A stretch of 13,201 nt of DNA from Alphaproteobacteria bacterium (GTDB taxonomy: Bacteria; Pseudomonadota; Alphaproteobacteria; RUG11792). Location: positions 1 through 13,201 of the forward strand of contig BNWD01000021.1 of assembly GCA_025998575.1 (NCBI GenBank). Reading direction: 5' to 3'. Both the position numbers and the translations under genes were made by a program. Of the stretch, positions 1-6,750 are shown one piece after another (positions within the stretch are counted from its first letter, which is position 1; each line of letters starts with the position of its first letter). The notes beneath the pieces were generated by a model, which saw only the letters and a program-made list of their open reading frames with translations, did no database searches and was not told the DNA's origin.

Positions 1-66
1 TCAACTCTGATAAACTTAATCACACTAGTAACTAGTTGGCAAAAACACAAAGAAGCTATGAGAAAG

Positions 67-105
67 TTTTCTTGGAACAAACATCACTATCAACTCCCAA
101 GAAAA
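67..105. other. Inverted repeat, 9-bp stem
   Basis: TTTTCTTGG (67-75) is perfectly complementary to CCAAGAAAA (97-105) across a 21-base loop. The stem is mostly A-T and no T-run follows on the plus strand, so it is not a convincing terminator. It may be the 3' end of a transcript from outside the window. The rest of bases 1-140 shows no gene, only a short palindromic stretch around 27-39 in which ACTAGT occurs twice. Confidence 0.3.
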
Positions 106-140
106 AACCCTACCTGGATCGGGTGAGGATGGGTAGATCT

Positions 141-311
141 TGACAAATAAATATCTTTGTGAGCGTAGTGAAAATTAACGGAATATTAATGCCAATGTGA
201 TATGCATAAGCTTATGCTTAAAGCATAAAGAGAATGAGTTAAGGATGGAGGCCTTTAACATAAAAGCATTATAGATAGTTGTTAACAGAACTGTGAATTT
301 CCTGTGAAAAA
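141..311 (+). repeat. Intergenic repeat copy A, palindrome module
   Basis: First of three copies of a non-coding unit (A here, B from 448, C from 1254). Blocks in order: TGACAAATAAATATCTTTGT; TTAA-N7-TTAA (175-189); TGTGATATGC; the palindrome TTATGCTT-A-AAGCATAA (212-228); GGATGGAG; CTTTAACATAAAA; GTTAACAGAACTGTGAATTT followed by CCTGTGAA. The last two blocks contain CTGTGAA twice, 11 bases apart. Copy A lacks the short hairpin insertion found in B and C. Only here is the palindrome extended by a second perfect one, GCATAAGCTTATGC, which overlaps it. No open reading frame is conserved between copies, so this looks like a regulatory, RNA or MITE-like element. Boundaries are judged by eye. Confidence 0.85.
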
Positions 312-359
312 GGTTGATTATTAATCAATAAGAGGGAAGAATATTAGTAAACTTCTTCT

Positions 360-418
360 GAGTTTCTTCTTGATTTAAATCTCTATCAATTACGCATGAG
401 CTGCTTATCAAAATCATA
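360..418 (+). repeat. Intergenic repeat copy A, distal module
   Basis: The distal block has a core of TTGATTTAAA, CTCTATCAATTACGCA and GAGCTGCTTATCAAAA. It recurs at 1650-1694 (copy C) and, more diverged, at 12711-12780 (copy D). Copy B lacks it. The varying distance from the palindrome module (about 60 bp in A, 200 bp in C) shows that the composite repeat tolerates insertions and deletions between its blocks. Confidence 0.7.
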
Positions 419-447
419 TATGGCCCACACCAAGCATATATAACTCT

Positions 448-645
448 TGACTTAAAAATATTTTTGTGAAAGTGTTGGGAATTAACGGAATATTAATGCA
501 AATATGATATGCTAAGCTTATGCTTAAAGCATAAAGAGAAGGAATTTGGTAATTCCCAGAGGATGGATGGAGTTCTTTTCCATAAAATTATTAAAAAAGT
601 GTTAACATAACTGTTAATTTTCTGTAAAAAAAAACGAATTCATAA
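448..645 (+). repeat. Intergenic repeat copy B, palindrome module
   Basis: Second copy of the unit. It has TTAA-N7-TTAA at 482-496, the palindrome TTATGCTTAAAGCATAA at 518-534, a perfect 6-bp hairpin with a TGGT loop (541-556, GGAATT/AATTCC), GGATGGATGGAG, and TTAA-N7-TTAAC at 591-606. It then follows GAATTCATAAAT, which matches copy D (GGATTCATAAAT). It is more diverged than A and C in its last block (ACATAACTGTTAATTTTCTG) and has no distal module. Confidence 0.82.
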
Positions 646-730
646 ATGTTAAGTGAAAAATATAATCAAAAACTATTGTAAATAGTTGGCGATACTATAA
701 ATAATAAAGTATGTGCAAAATTAATTACAC

Positions 731-820
731 ATGAATGAGCTTTATTTAGCTAAAGCTATGTCTCTTGCGGAAGAGCGTTTCAGCAGAACCGTAACTAACT
801 GTAATTCATTCACGTTCTAA
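731..820 (+). CDS. Doubtful 29-residue ORF in a structured segment
   Basis: ATG at 731 to TAA at 820 would encode 29 residues beginning MNELYLAKAMSLAEERFSR, a protein-like amphipathic stretch. There is no Shine-Dalgarno sequence. The same bases can fold as a branched RNA: TGAATGA (732-738) pairs with TCATTCA near 806-812, enclosing hairpins GCTTTA/TAAAGC (739-756) and CTCTT/AAGAG. It may be a gene remnant, a leader peptide or a non-coding RNA. No family is recognised. Confidence 0.2.
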   Translation: MNELYLAKAMSLAEERFSRTVTNCNSFTF

Positions 821-847
821 CACTGTCTCACGATTCTTCTCAGAAAC

Positions 848-1057
848 TTATTTTTGATAGGTTTGAGTTTGTAGATAGTTTGGTGGTTTTGGCGTGATGA
901 ATTCAAACATATTTCCTATATCAAAAAAGCACAGACTAGCTGTGACAGAAGCCCGTGTTTCTAAGCCCTCTTTGAACCTCTCGTAACTTGTTTGGTTATG
1001 AACGATGTTCGTTTCCAACATAGTTACTTTTTCGGTTAATTTCGATAAAATATTCAT
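848..1057 (-). CDS. Small hypothetical protein, 69 residues
   Basis: This is the best-supported small gene in the leading intergenic region. Reading leftwards, the ATG is preceded by AAGGAGAAAGAAA, a strong Shine-Dalgarno sequence at normal spacing, and by a TATAAT-like -10 (plus-strand 1077-1082). The product starts MNILSKLTEKVTMLETN, a predicted amphipathic helix, possibly a coiled coil, in roughly the first 35 residues. A more hydrophobic middle (SLCFFDIGNMFEF) and a polar tail follow. There is no signal peptide, no cysteine pair and no recognised domain. A terminator lies just upstream (1106-1132), so the gene probably has its own transcript. No function is assigned. Confidence 0.5.
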   Translation of the reverse strand: MNILSKLTEKVTMLETNIVHNQTSYERFKEGLETRASVTASLCFFDIGNMFEFITPKPPNYLQTQTYQK

Positions 1058-1105
1058 TTTCTTTCTCCTTTTATTAATTATAAACTTCTTTGATTAAATT
1101 TTGCG

Positions 1106-1132
1106 AAAAACATCAGCAAAACCCTGCTGATG
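1106..1132 (-). terminator. Rho-independent terminator, minus strand
   Basis: CATCAGC (1111-1117) and GCTGATG (1126-1132) form a perfect 7-bp stem with an 8-base loop. On the minus strand it is followed directly by TTTTT (plus-strand A-run 1106-1110). It would stop leftward transcription entering from 1135-1850, just before the promoter and start of the 69-residue gene. It could also act as an attenuator if that gene is transcribed from further upstream. Confidence 0.6.
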
Positions 1133-1161
1133 CCTTATGATATCACACAGATTATGTGAGG

Positions 1162-1470
1162 GTCAACTAAAAAGTCAGGCTGATTCTAGGGATTTGGGGT
1201 TTTGATAAATTTATTAGTCATAGATTAGTAACTATTTCGTAAGTCTATTGAGCTGACAAATAAATATCTTTGTGAAAGTGTTGAAAATTAACAGAATATT
1301 AATGCAATTGTGATATGCTAAGCTTATGCTTAAAGCATAAAGAGAAGGAGTTAGGTAATTCCCCGAGGAGGGAGGGGGTTAGGGATGGAGTCCTTTAACA
1401 TAAAAACATTAATAAAGTGTTAACAGAACTGTGAATTTCTTGTGAGAAAAACTGTTAATAACTATTTTGA
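1162..1470 (+). repeat. Intergenic repeat copy C
   Basis: This is the longest copy. It begins with GTCAACTA (1162-1169), then TTTTGATAAATTTATTAGTC, a proximal block shared with copy D at 12593-12630. From 1254 it follows copy A closely: TGACAAATAAATATCTTTGT, TTAA-N7-TTAA (1288-1302) and the palindrome (1324-1340). A hairpin GGAGTT/AATTCC (1347-1362) keeps the copy B stem with one G-T wobble. Next come a G-rich tract (1365-1390), CTTTAACATAAAAACATTA, TTAA-N7-TTAAC (1409-1424) and the AACAGAACTGTGAATTTC block. Its distal module lies separately at 1650-1694. Confidence 0.85.
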
Positions 1471-1546
1471 ATATAACAAGCCTAAAAAGCATAATTAATA
1501 AAATAGGATATTTTTACAATATGAAATTACTGTTGCCCATACAAAT

Positions 1547-1699
1547 ATGATAGCTAAAGAATATCCTGATATAAAAAATAAGGTTAATGTCAGTGACACT
1601 ACAATAAAAAAGTATATACAAAATCAATTACAAGAGACGGATTCTCTCATTGATTTAAAACTCTATCAATTACGCAGGAGCTGCTTATCAAAACAGTAG
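1547..1699 (+). CDS. Doubtful 50-residue ORF, possible gene remnant
   Basis: ATG 1547 to TAG 1699. The first 33 codons read like real coding sequence (MIAKEYPDIKNKVNVSDTTI, then a lysine-rich helix), and the frame is open upstream for about 16 further codons without an ATG. The last third is supplied by the distal repeat module (1650-1694), so the present C-terminus looks accidental. No ribosome binding site is seen. It is most likely a fragment of an older gene cut by the repeat. No family is recognised. Confidence 0.2.
   Translation: MIAKEYPDIKNKVNVSDTTIKKYIQNQLQETDSLIDLKLYQLRRSCLSKQ
1650..1694 (+). repeat. Intergenic repeat copy C, distal module
   Basis: TTGATTTAAAACTCTATCAA followed by TTACGCAGGAGCTGCTTATC closely matches the distal module of copy A at about 370-412 and more loosely copy D at 12733-12778. 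About 200 bp of unrelated sequence, including the possible gene remnant, separates it from the main part of copy C. Confidence 0.75.
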
Positions 1700-1737
1700 T
1701 TGATGGGCAATGCCGTCATGATCATGTTTTATTCATT

Positions 1738-1757
1738 AGACGCTAACGCAGCGTTTT
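1738..1757 (+). terminator. Possible terminator upstream of secA
   Basis: AGACGCT (1738-1744) pairs with AGCGTTT (1750-1756), with one G-T pair and loop AACGC, followed by a short T-run and another T-rich stretch near 1767-1772. It would stop plus-strand transcripts leaving the repeat region before they reach secA. The T-run is short, so efficiency is uncertain. Confidence 0.4.
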
Positions 1758-1850
1758 CTAAACTGCTTTTTTCCATTTGTTGTATCTCAAAGACAAATTT
1801 TGTTGTACCATTAAATATAGTGTGTGAGGAATTTATAATTTAAACGTAAT

Positions 1851-4541
1851 ATGCTTAGTTTTTTATCAAAATTGTTTGGAGACCATAACAGTCGCTTGGT
1901 CACAAAATATGAAAAAATAGTTTCTAAAATAAATGCTTTTGAGCCTGAAATCGCTTTGCTTTCAGACGATGATTTGCGCAATATGACTGTCAAGTTTCGA
2001 GAAAGGCTGGTAGCCGGGGAAACGCTAGACGATATACTGCCTCAGGCTTTTGCCGTCGTTCGAGAAGCGTCAAAAAGAATAATAGGTCTCAGGCATTTTG
2101 ATGTTCAATTAATAGGCGGAATCGCCCTTCATAGTGGACAGATTGCTGAAATGAAGACCGGGGAAGGCAAAACGCTGGTTGCAACGACTGCTGTCTATTT
2201 GAACGCATTGCCTGGCAAGGGCGTGCACGTCGTCACTGTTAACGACTATCTCGCTCAAAGAGACGCATCTTGGATGGGAAAAATCTATAACTTCCTTGGG
2301 CTTTCGGTTGCGACTATCACAAGCGGTATGTTCGATATGATGAAAAAACGCGCATACGAAGCTGATATCATCTATGGAACTAACCACGAATTCGGATTCG
2401 ATTATCTAAGAGACAACCTGAAATTTTCTGAAAAAGAGATGGTTATGCGCGGCCTCAATTTTGCAGTTGTTGACGAAGTCGATAGCATCCTGATTGACGA
2501 AGCACGAACTCCTTTGATCATTTCGGGATCTGCTGATGATGCCTCGAATCTTTATATAGCAATTGATTCTGTTGTCAAGCATGTGGAGGATGAGGACTTT
2601 GAGAAAGACGAAAAAAGCCGTTCTGTAAATTTGACGGATAAAGGTGTTGAAAAAATTGAACGAGAACTTAAAAATGCTGGTTTACTAATTTCTGAAAACC
2701 TTTACGACACAAGCAACATCAGCATTGTGTACCATGTTAACTGCGCTCTCAAGGCTCATAAAATCTTCGCAAGGAACGTCGATTATATGGTTAGAAACGG
2801 CGAGGTTTTTATCATCGACGAGTTCACTGGCCGCATCATGGATGGACGGCGCTATTCCGAAGGGCTTCATCAGGCAATCGAGGCGAAGGAAGGAGTTGAC
2901 GTCAAAACTGAAAGCCAAACTGTTGCAACGATCTCTTATCAGAACCTATTCAGACTTTATAATAAATTAGCTGGAATGACAGGAACGGCAATGACAGAAG
3001 AGGCTGAGTTTGATGAGATATACAAACTAAAAGTCGTTAGCATTCCATCTAACAAGTCTGTTTTGAGAATCGATCACGAAGATTCTATTTTCTTGACGAT
3101 TGAAGAAAAAGACAAGGCTGCAATCGCTCTCATCAAAGAATGCCATGCAAGGCAACAGCCTGTTTTGGTTGGAACTAACAGCCTTGAGCGCTCCGAGCAA
3201 TTTTCGCAGAAACTTGAGCTAGAAGGTATCAAACATAACGTTTTGAACGCTAAACAGCATGAACGAGAGGCTTATATCGTCGCTGAAGCTGGGGTTCCAG
3301 GAGCAGTTACGATTGCGACGAACATGGCTGGCCGAGGAACTGACATCAAACTCGGCGGCAACTTGGAAATGAGAATCGACCTCGAATGCAAGGATATTGA
3401 AGCTCCTGAGAAAAGAGAGCTCAAAATAAAGGAAATCAAAGAAGATATCGCGAAAAAACAAGAAGTGGTTGTTAAGGCCGGTGGCCTTTTCATCATTGGA
3501 ACTGAACGAAATGATAGCCGACGCGTTGATAATCAGCTAAGAGGCCGCGCTGGCAGGCAAGGCGATCCTGGAGCTTCTCGCTTCTTTATCTCGCTTCAAG
3601 ACGATTTAATGCGTCGATTCGGTTCACAGCAGCTTGAAAAAACGCTTCGAAAAATGGGAGTTGAACAAGACGAGGATCTGAGCCACAGGTGGGTCTCTCG
3701 GGCTATTGAAAAGGCTCAGCAAAGGGTTGAGGCGTTTAACTTTGATATAAGAAAGCAGATGCTGAAATACGATGACGTTGTCAATGATCAGCGCAAAATC
3801 ATATACGATCAGCGCAAATCTCTCATGCAATCTGAAGCCATCTCCGATCAAGTTACAGACATGTTCTCTGATGTCATCGAAACTATTATTGAGAGGATCG
3901 CGCCTCCTAACACTGTTCCTATGGAATGGAATTTCGAGGAGCTGGAGAACTCGCTTAAAACCATCTTTTCTATAGATATAGACAAAGAACAATTCTCCTC
4001 TGATCCGGCTCTAACTCAAGAATTATTAACTCAGAATTTGACTGATAAAATAATCGCCGCTTATAAGGAGAAAACGGAAAAATATGGTGATAATTTTATG
4101 CAATTTTTGGAAAAAGATGTCACATTGAAAACGCTAGATTCAGCTTGGAGAACGCATCTTTTGGCTCTGGAGCATCTCAGAAGCGGAATAAATTTGAGGG
4201 CCTATGCTCAGAAGAATCCGCTCAATGAGTATAAATTTGAGGCATTCAACATCTTCAAAGACATGCTGCATAAAATAAAGGTCGATGTTTCAAAATCGAT
4301 ATTCAAATTCGAATTGAACGTTCCGCCGATCACAAAGCCTTTCTTTACTGAGTCTCCTGAAGACTCTGCAGATGATTTTATTGTACAAGAAGAACAGCCT
4401 GCAATTTCCTCAAATAATGCCCCTGTTAGATCAGACAGAAATGCGCCATGCCCTTGCGGATCAGGCTTGAAATATAAATACTGCTGCGGAGCATTGAAAA
4501 AAATCGATTTAACTAAAAACCGCGAATCTAAAGAAGAGTAA
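1851..4541 (+). CDS. secA: SecA preprotein translocase ATPase
   Basis: SecA is the motor that drives unfolded preproteins through the SecYEG channel, using ATP, at the inner membrane. The 896-residue product has normal length and layout. Its N-terminus (MLSFLSKLFG) is typical of the family, and an in-frame stop just upstream fixes ATG 1851 as the first possible ATG. Walker A GEGKT lies at residues 104-108 and Walker B DEVD at 208-211. The preprotein-crosslinking region follows, then helicase motif VI GRAGRQGD near 565-572, the helical scaffold and wing domains, and a C-terminal zinc-binding SEC-C tail (CPCGSG...CC, cysteines 867, 869, 878, 879) as used for SecB or ribosome contact. GAGGA at 1826-1830 is too far away to be a clear ribosome binding site. 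A TATAAT at 1834-1839 lies too close to the ATG for a normal leader. nuoG starts 5 bp after the stop, so the two are probably co-transcribed. Confidence 0.98.
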   Translation: MLSFLSKLFGDHNSRLVTKYEKIVSKINAFEPEIALLSDDDLRNMTVKFRERLVAGETLDDILPQAFAVVREASKRIIGLRHFDVQLIGGIALHSGQIAEMKTGEGKTLVATTAVYLNALPGKGVHVVTVNDYLAQRDASWMGKIYNFLGLSVATITSGMFDMMKKRAYEADIIYGTNHEFGFDYLRDNLKFSEKEMVMRGLNFAVVDEVDSILIDEARTPLIISGSADDASNLYIAIDSVVKHVEDEDFEKDEKSRSVNLTDKGVEKIERELKNAGLLISENLYDTSNISIVYHVNCALKAHKIFARNVDYMVRNGEVFIIDEFTGRIMDGRRYSEGLHQAIEAKEGVDVKTESQTVATISYQNLFRLYNKLAGMTGTAMTEEAEFDEIYKLKVVSIPSNKSVLRIDHEDSIFLTIEEKDKAAIALIKECHARQQPVLVGTNSLERSEQFSQKLELEGIKHNVLNAKQHEREAYIVAEAGVPGAVTIATNMAGRGTDIKLGGNLEMRIDLECKDIEAPEKRELKIKEIKEDIAKKQEVVVKAGGLFIIGTERNDSRRVDNQLRGRAGRQGDPGASRFFISLQDDLMRRFGSQQLEKTLRKMGVEQDEDLSHRWVSRAIEKAQQRVEAFNFDIRKQMLKYDDVVNDQRKIIYDQRKSLMQSEAISDQVTDMFSDVIETIIERIAPPNTVPMEWNFEELENSLKTIFSIDIDKEQFSSDPALTQELLTQNLTDKIIAAYKEKTEKYGDNFMQFLEKDVTLKTLDSAWRTHLLALEHLRSGINLRAYAQKNPLNEYKFEAFNIFKDMLHKIKVDVSKSIFKFELNVPPITKPFFTESPEDSADDFIVQEEQPAISSNNAPVRSDRNAPCPCGSGLKYKYCCGALKKIDLTKNRESKEE

Positions 4542-4546
4542 GCAAG

Positions 4547-6208
4547 TTGATTGCAAAAATAGAGATCGATGGAAAGGAATACGAAGTCAAAAGGGGCGAT
4601 AACCTGCTGAGCGTCGCCCAAAAACTCGGCGTATTTATTCCGCATCTGTGCTATTTTTCTAAGCTCTCTCCCTCCGGAAAATGCGGAATATGCGCTGTCG
4701 AAATAAACGACAAAGCCATAGAACTCAGTTGCTTATTGCCTGTTGAAAATGGGCTTCGAGTTGCCACTCACAATGAAAAAATTCAAAATTTTAGGAAAAA
4801 AAACATAAACAGAATATTAAGAATGCATAACATAGAATGCTGCAAATGTTCGAAAAATGGATTCTGTAGTTTGCAAGGCGCAACAGCAAGCATATACAGG
4901 AAAGAGAAGAATATCGATAATTTTAAAGGCAATACAAACAAAGCTCTCCCAATAAAAATAAATGATGATATAATATACGATAAATCGAAATGCATATTTT
5001 GTATGCGTTGCGTTAAGTTCGCAAATGAAATATGCGGAAAAAACATTGAGTCTCCAGAAGATCTTCGAAATATGAAAAACAATGATTTTATTGGAAACCT
5101 TGTCGATCTCTGCCCAACAGCCGCTCTCAATCAAAGCAATATTAATGAGCAAAATTCGCTTTTGGACTCTGAATATATAGAAACATTCAGTATTTCGAAT
5201 GTCTTCATGCAGCCAATAACTGCCTTCTCTTCGAATAATCAAATAATAAAAGTATCTGCTACCGAGCATTTTATAGACGACAAAACTAGGTTTTTGCACA
5301 AAGACTTGAATAATTTGAGTTATAAATTCGACAACGAAAAATACAAAGAAATTATAGAAAAATTAGCTGAAAAGATTAGCGAAAATAACGATAAAAAGTG
5401 CCTATTTATTATTGGCGATAACATTGATATTGAGTCATTTTTCTATATCAAATACTTGCAAAAACACAAAAACAACGTAACGATATCTATCGATGACTTC
5501 AATATACCTAGGTTGTTCTTAGAAAACTCGCTGAAAAATATAGATAAATTAATACTTGCCGATGCAGTTATAATAGTCAACCCATTGAGTATAAACTTAG
5601 TTCAGGCGCTTCTAACGACAATAAAAAACCTTAAAGATAAGATTATAATCAATATTGATGAGCTTGAAAATTTCGCAGAGAACAACAAGCAAAACAGCAA
5701 ACTTTTTTCATACAAAAGACCCGCGTTAGTTTTATTTAGCAATTTCTTTGAGAGCGCGAATGTTCCTGAGAATATTATTAGCGACTTCAAGAAAAAGTAT
5801 GAAGAAGCATATTTGACAACCATAGAAACATTTGTCATTCCGCCTAGCCTATCGCTGATATTAAGCAATAATTTGCCTGAGTTTTCGCCATTGAATTGCT
5901 TAAATGAAGATTGGAATTTTATTTGTCAAATCGGAGATATATCGAAAAATATTGAGCTAAAACACGATCTATACGTTCAAAACGCAGCTTTTAGCGAAAA
6001 TATTCCAGCTCCTCACTTCTTGCAAGATTCTTGCCTTTACCTAAATATATTCGGAAAAACAATAAACACAAAAACTCTTATTTCAACTGAACTCAAACCT
6101 AACAGGGAGTTTCTGTTTGATTTAATGAGCAAAATTTTTAAAGATGAATTTTCTGACATTAATACGAAAATCCAAAATGAAATCAAAGAGAGATTTCTTA
6201 ATACATAA
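4547..6208 (+). CDS. nuoG: NADH-quinone oxidoreductase subunit G, compact form
   Basis: NuoG is the large iron-sulfur subunit of the peripheral arm of respiratory complex I, passing electrons from the NADH site toward quinone. All expected N-terminal ligands are present. The 2Fe-2S N1b site has Cys35, 46, 49 and 62 (C-x10-C-x2-C-x12-C). N5 has His94, Cys98, 101 and 107 (HxxxCxxCxxxxxC). N4 has Cys149, 152, 155 and 189. The extra N7 motif of some bacteria is absent, as in alphaproteobacteria and mitochondria. The rest is the degenerate molybdopterin-oxidoreductase-like domain, recognisable at TDDKTRFL-type (here IDDKTRFLHKDL) and C-terminal FGKTINTKTL positions. At 553 residues it is clearly shorter than the roughly 680-700 usual for alphaproteobacteria, the loss being in that domain. 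The start is TTG at 4547, overlapping the ribosome binding region in the end of secA; the first residues (MIAKIEIDGKEYEV) fit the family. No other nuo genes are adjacent. Confidence 0.93.
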   Translation: MIAKIEIDGKEYEVKRGDNLLSVAQKLGVFIPHLCYFSKLSPSGKCGICAVEINDKAIELSCLLPVENGLRVATHNEKIQNFRKKNINRILRMHNIECCKCSKNGFCSLQGATASIYRKEKNIDNFKGNTNKALPIKINDDIIYDKSKCIFCMRCVKFANEICGKNIESPEDLRNMKNNDFIGNLVDLCPTAALNQSNINEQNSLLDSEYIETFSISNVFMQPITAFSSNNQIIKVSATEHFIDDKTRFLHKDLNNLSYKFDNEKYKEIIEKLAEKISENNDKKCLFIIGDNIDIESFFYIKYLQKHKNNVTISIDDFNIPRLFLENSLKNIDKLILADAVIIVNPLSINLVQALLTTIKNLKDKIIINIDELENFAENNKQNSKLFSYKRPALVLFSNFFESANVPENIISDFKKKYEEAYLTTIETFVIPPSLSLILSNNLPEFSPLNCLNEDWNFICQIGDISKNIELKHDLYVQNAAFSENIPAPHFLQDSCLYLNIFGKTINTKTLISTELKPNREFLFDLMSKIFKDEFSDINTKIQNEIKERFLNT

Positions 6209-6234
6209 TCAATTTTAATGGAAATTGGATTTTG
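6209..6234 (+). terminator. Terminator after secA-nuoG
   Basis: CAATTT (6210-6215) and AAATTG (6222-6227) form a 6-bp stem, extended by a T-G pair, with loop TAATGG, followed by GATTTT. It starts directly after the nuoG stop. The stem is AT-rich and so weak, but its placement is right for ending the secA-nuoG transcript. Confidence 0.5.
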
Positions 6235-6265
6235 CGAAAAAGTTGTCGCAGATTGCGGTTTGGGG

Positions 6266-6274
6266 TGGTACAAT
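6266..6274 (+). promoter_or_regulatory. Extended -10 promoter of the frameshifted secreted gene
   Basis: TG-G-TACAAT is an extended -10 element, 34 bp before the ATG at 6308. No good -35 sits at 17 bp; the nearest is TTGTCG at 6243-6248 with a 20-bp spacer. Extended -10 promoters can work with a poor -35. It lies after the nuoG terminator, suggesting a separate transcript. Confidence 0.45.
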
Positions 6275-6307
6275 GATACTGAAGGTATTATTTCGATAAT
6301 TAAAATT

Positions 6308-6750
6308 ATGAACAGAAAAATCTTAAAAAAGAATATAATCCGCGCATCACTCTCTGCAATTGTGTCGTGCTGCGGGCTTTTAAATGGAGTTAACGTGACT
6401 AATGCAACAGAGAAAAAAAGAGCGATGACTTACGCATTATTCAGCTGAATATTAGTTATAGTGCTGCTGATTCAGGATATTCAACTTGGTTGCGTGACGC
6501 TGAACGTTTTAATTCTGCGACGTTAAAAACTTTAGCATTATCACCTAATGGCAGTTTATTTTTGGAATATGTTGAGGACTTTTACGTTTGGTGGAGAGCG
6601 TCATGTTTGAGTTCTCTGTTCGAATCGTGTTGGGACAGCGCTATGAGAGATTCTGCTATTCAACTAATCGCTTCTTTGCGTAAAGATTTTCTTGCTTTTG
6701 CCGAATGTGATTGCCAGTGCCAGAACCGACGTTGTCCTTTTCAAAATTAG
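6308..6750 (+). pseudogene. Frameshifted small secreted protein gene
   Basis: Two reading frames join at an A7 run (6413-6419). The first, from ATG 6308, encodes a signal peptide (MNRKILKKNIIRASLSAIVS, then a Gly/Leu segment ending near TNA) and stops at 6448 after 46 codons. The second, one base back, is open through the A-run and runs to TAG at 6750 with good protein character, ending in a cysteine cluster CDCQCQNRRC. It has no credible start of its own (a TTG at 6490 lacks a ribosome binding site). One extra A, or a -1 slip, would give a single 147-residue exported protein. It may be a young pseudogene, a phase-variable tract, programmed slippage or a sequencing error. No family is recognised. 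Its stop overlaps that of the convergent gene on the other strand. Confidence 0.6.

Noticed and set aside
1143..1160. CRP-like operator (TCACA-N7-TGTGA)
   Set aside because: The half-sites are in the reverse order to a CRP site (TGTGA-N6-TCACA) and the motif is isolated.
206..1319. Promoters at TGATATGCT (extended -10-like) in each repeat
   Set aside because: No -35 element lies at suitable spacing and no gene starts nearby; kept only as a conserved block of the repeat.
141..1694. CRISPR array, because of regularly recurring blocks
   Set aside because: The units are long, unequal, modular and separated by irregular distances, with no short identical repeats, uniform spacers or cas genes.
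1..1850. Replication origin, given AT-rich DNA, repeats and CtrA-like motifs
   Set aside because: No canonical DnaA boxes (TTATCCACA type) are seen and no origin-linked genes such as dnaA, dnaN or hemE lie nearby.
4208..4645. A 145-codon minus-strand open frame across the secA-nuoG junction
   Set aside because: Shadow of two well-supported plus-strand genes; no ribosome binding site or family signal.
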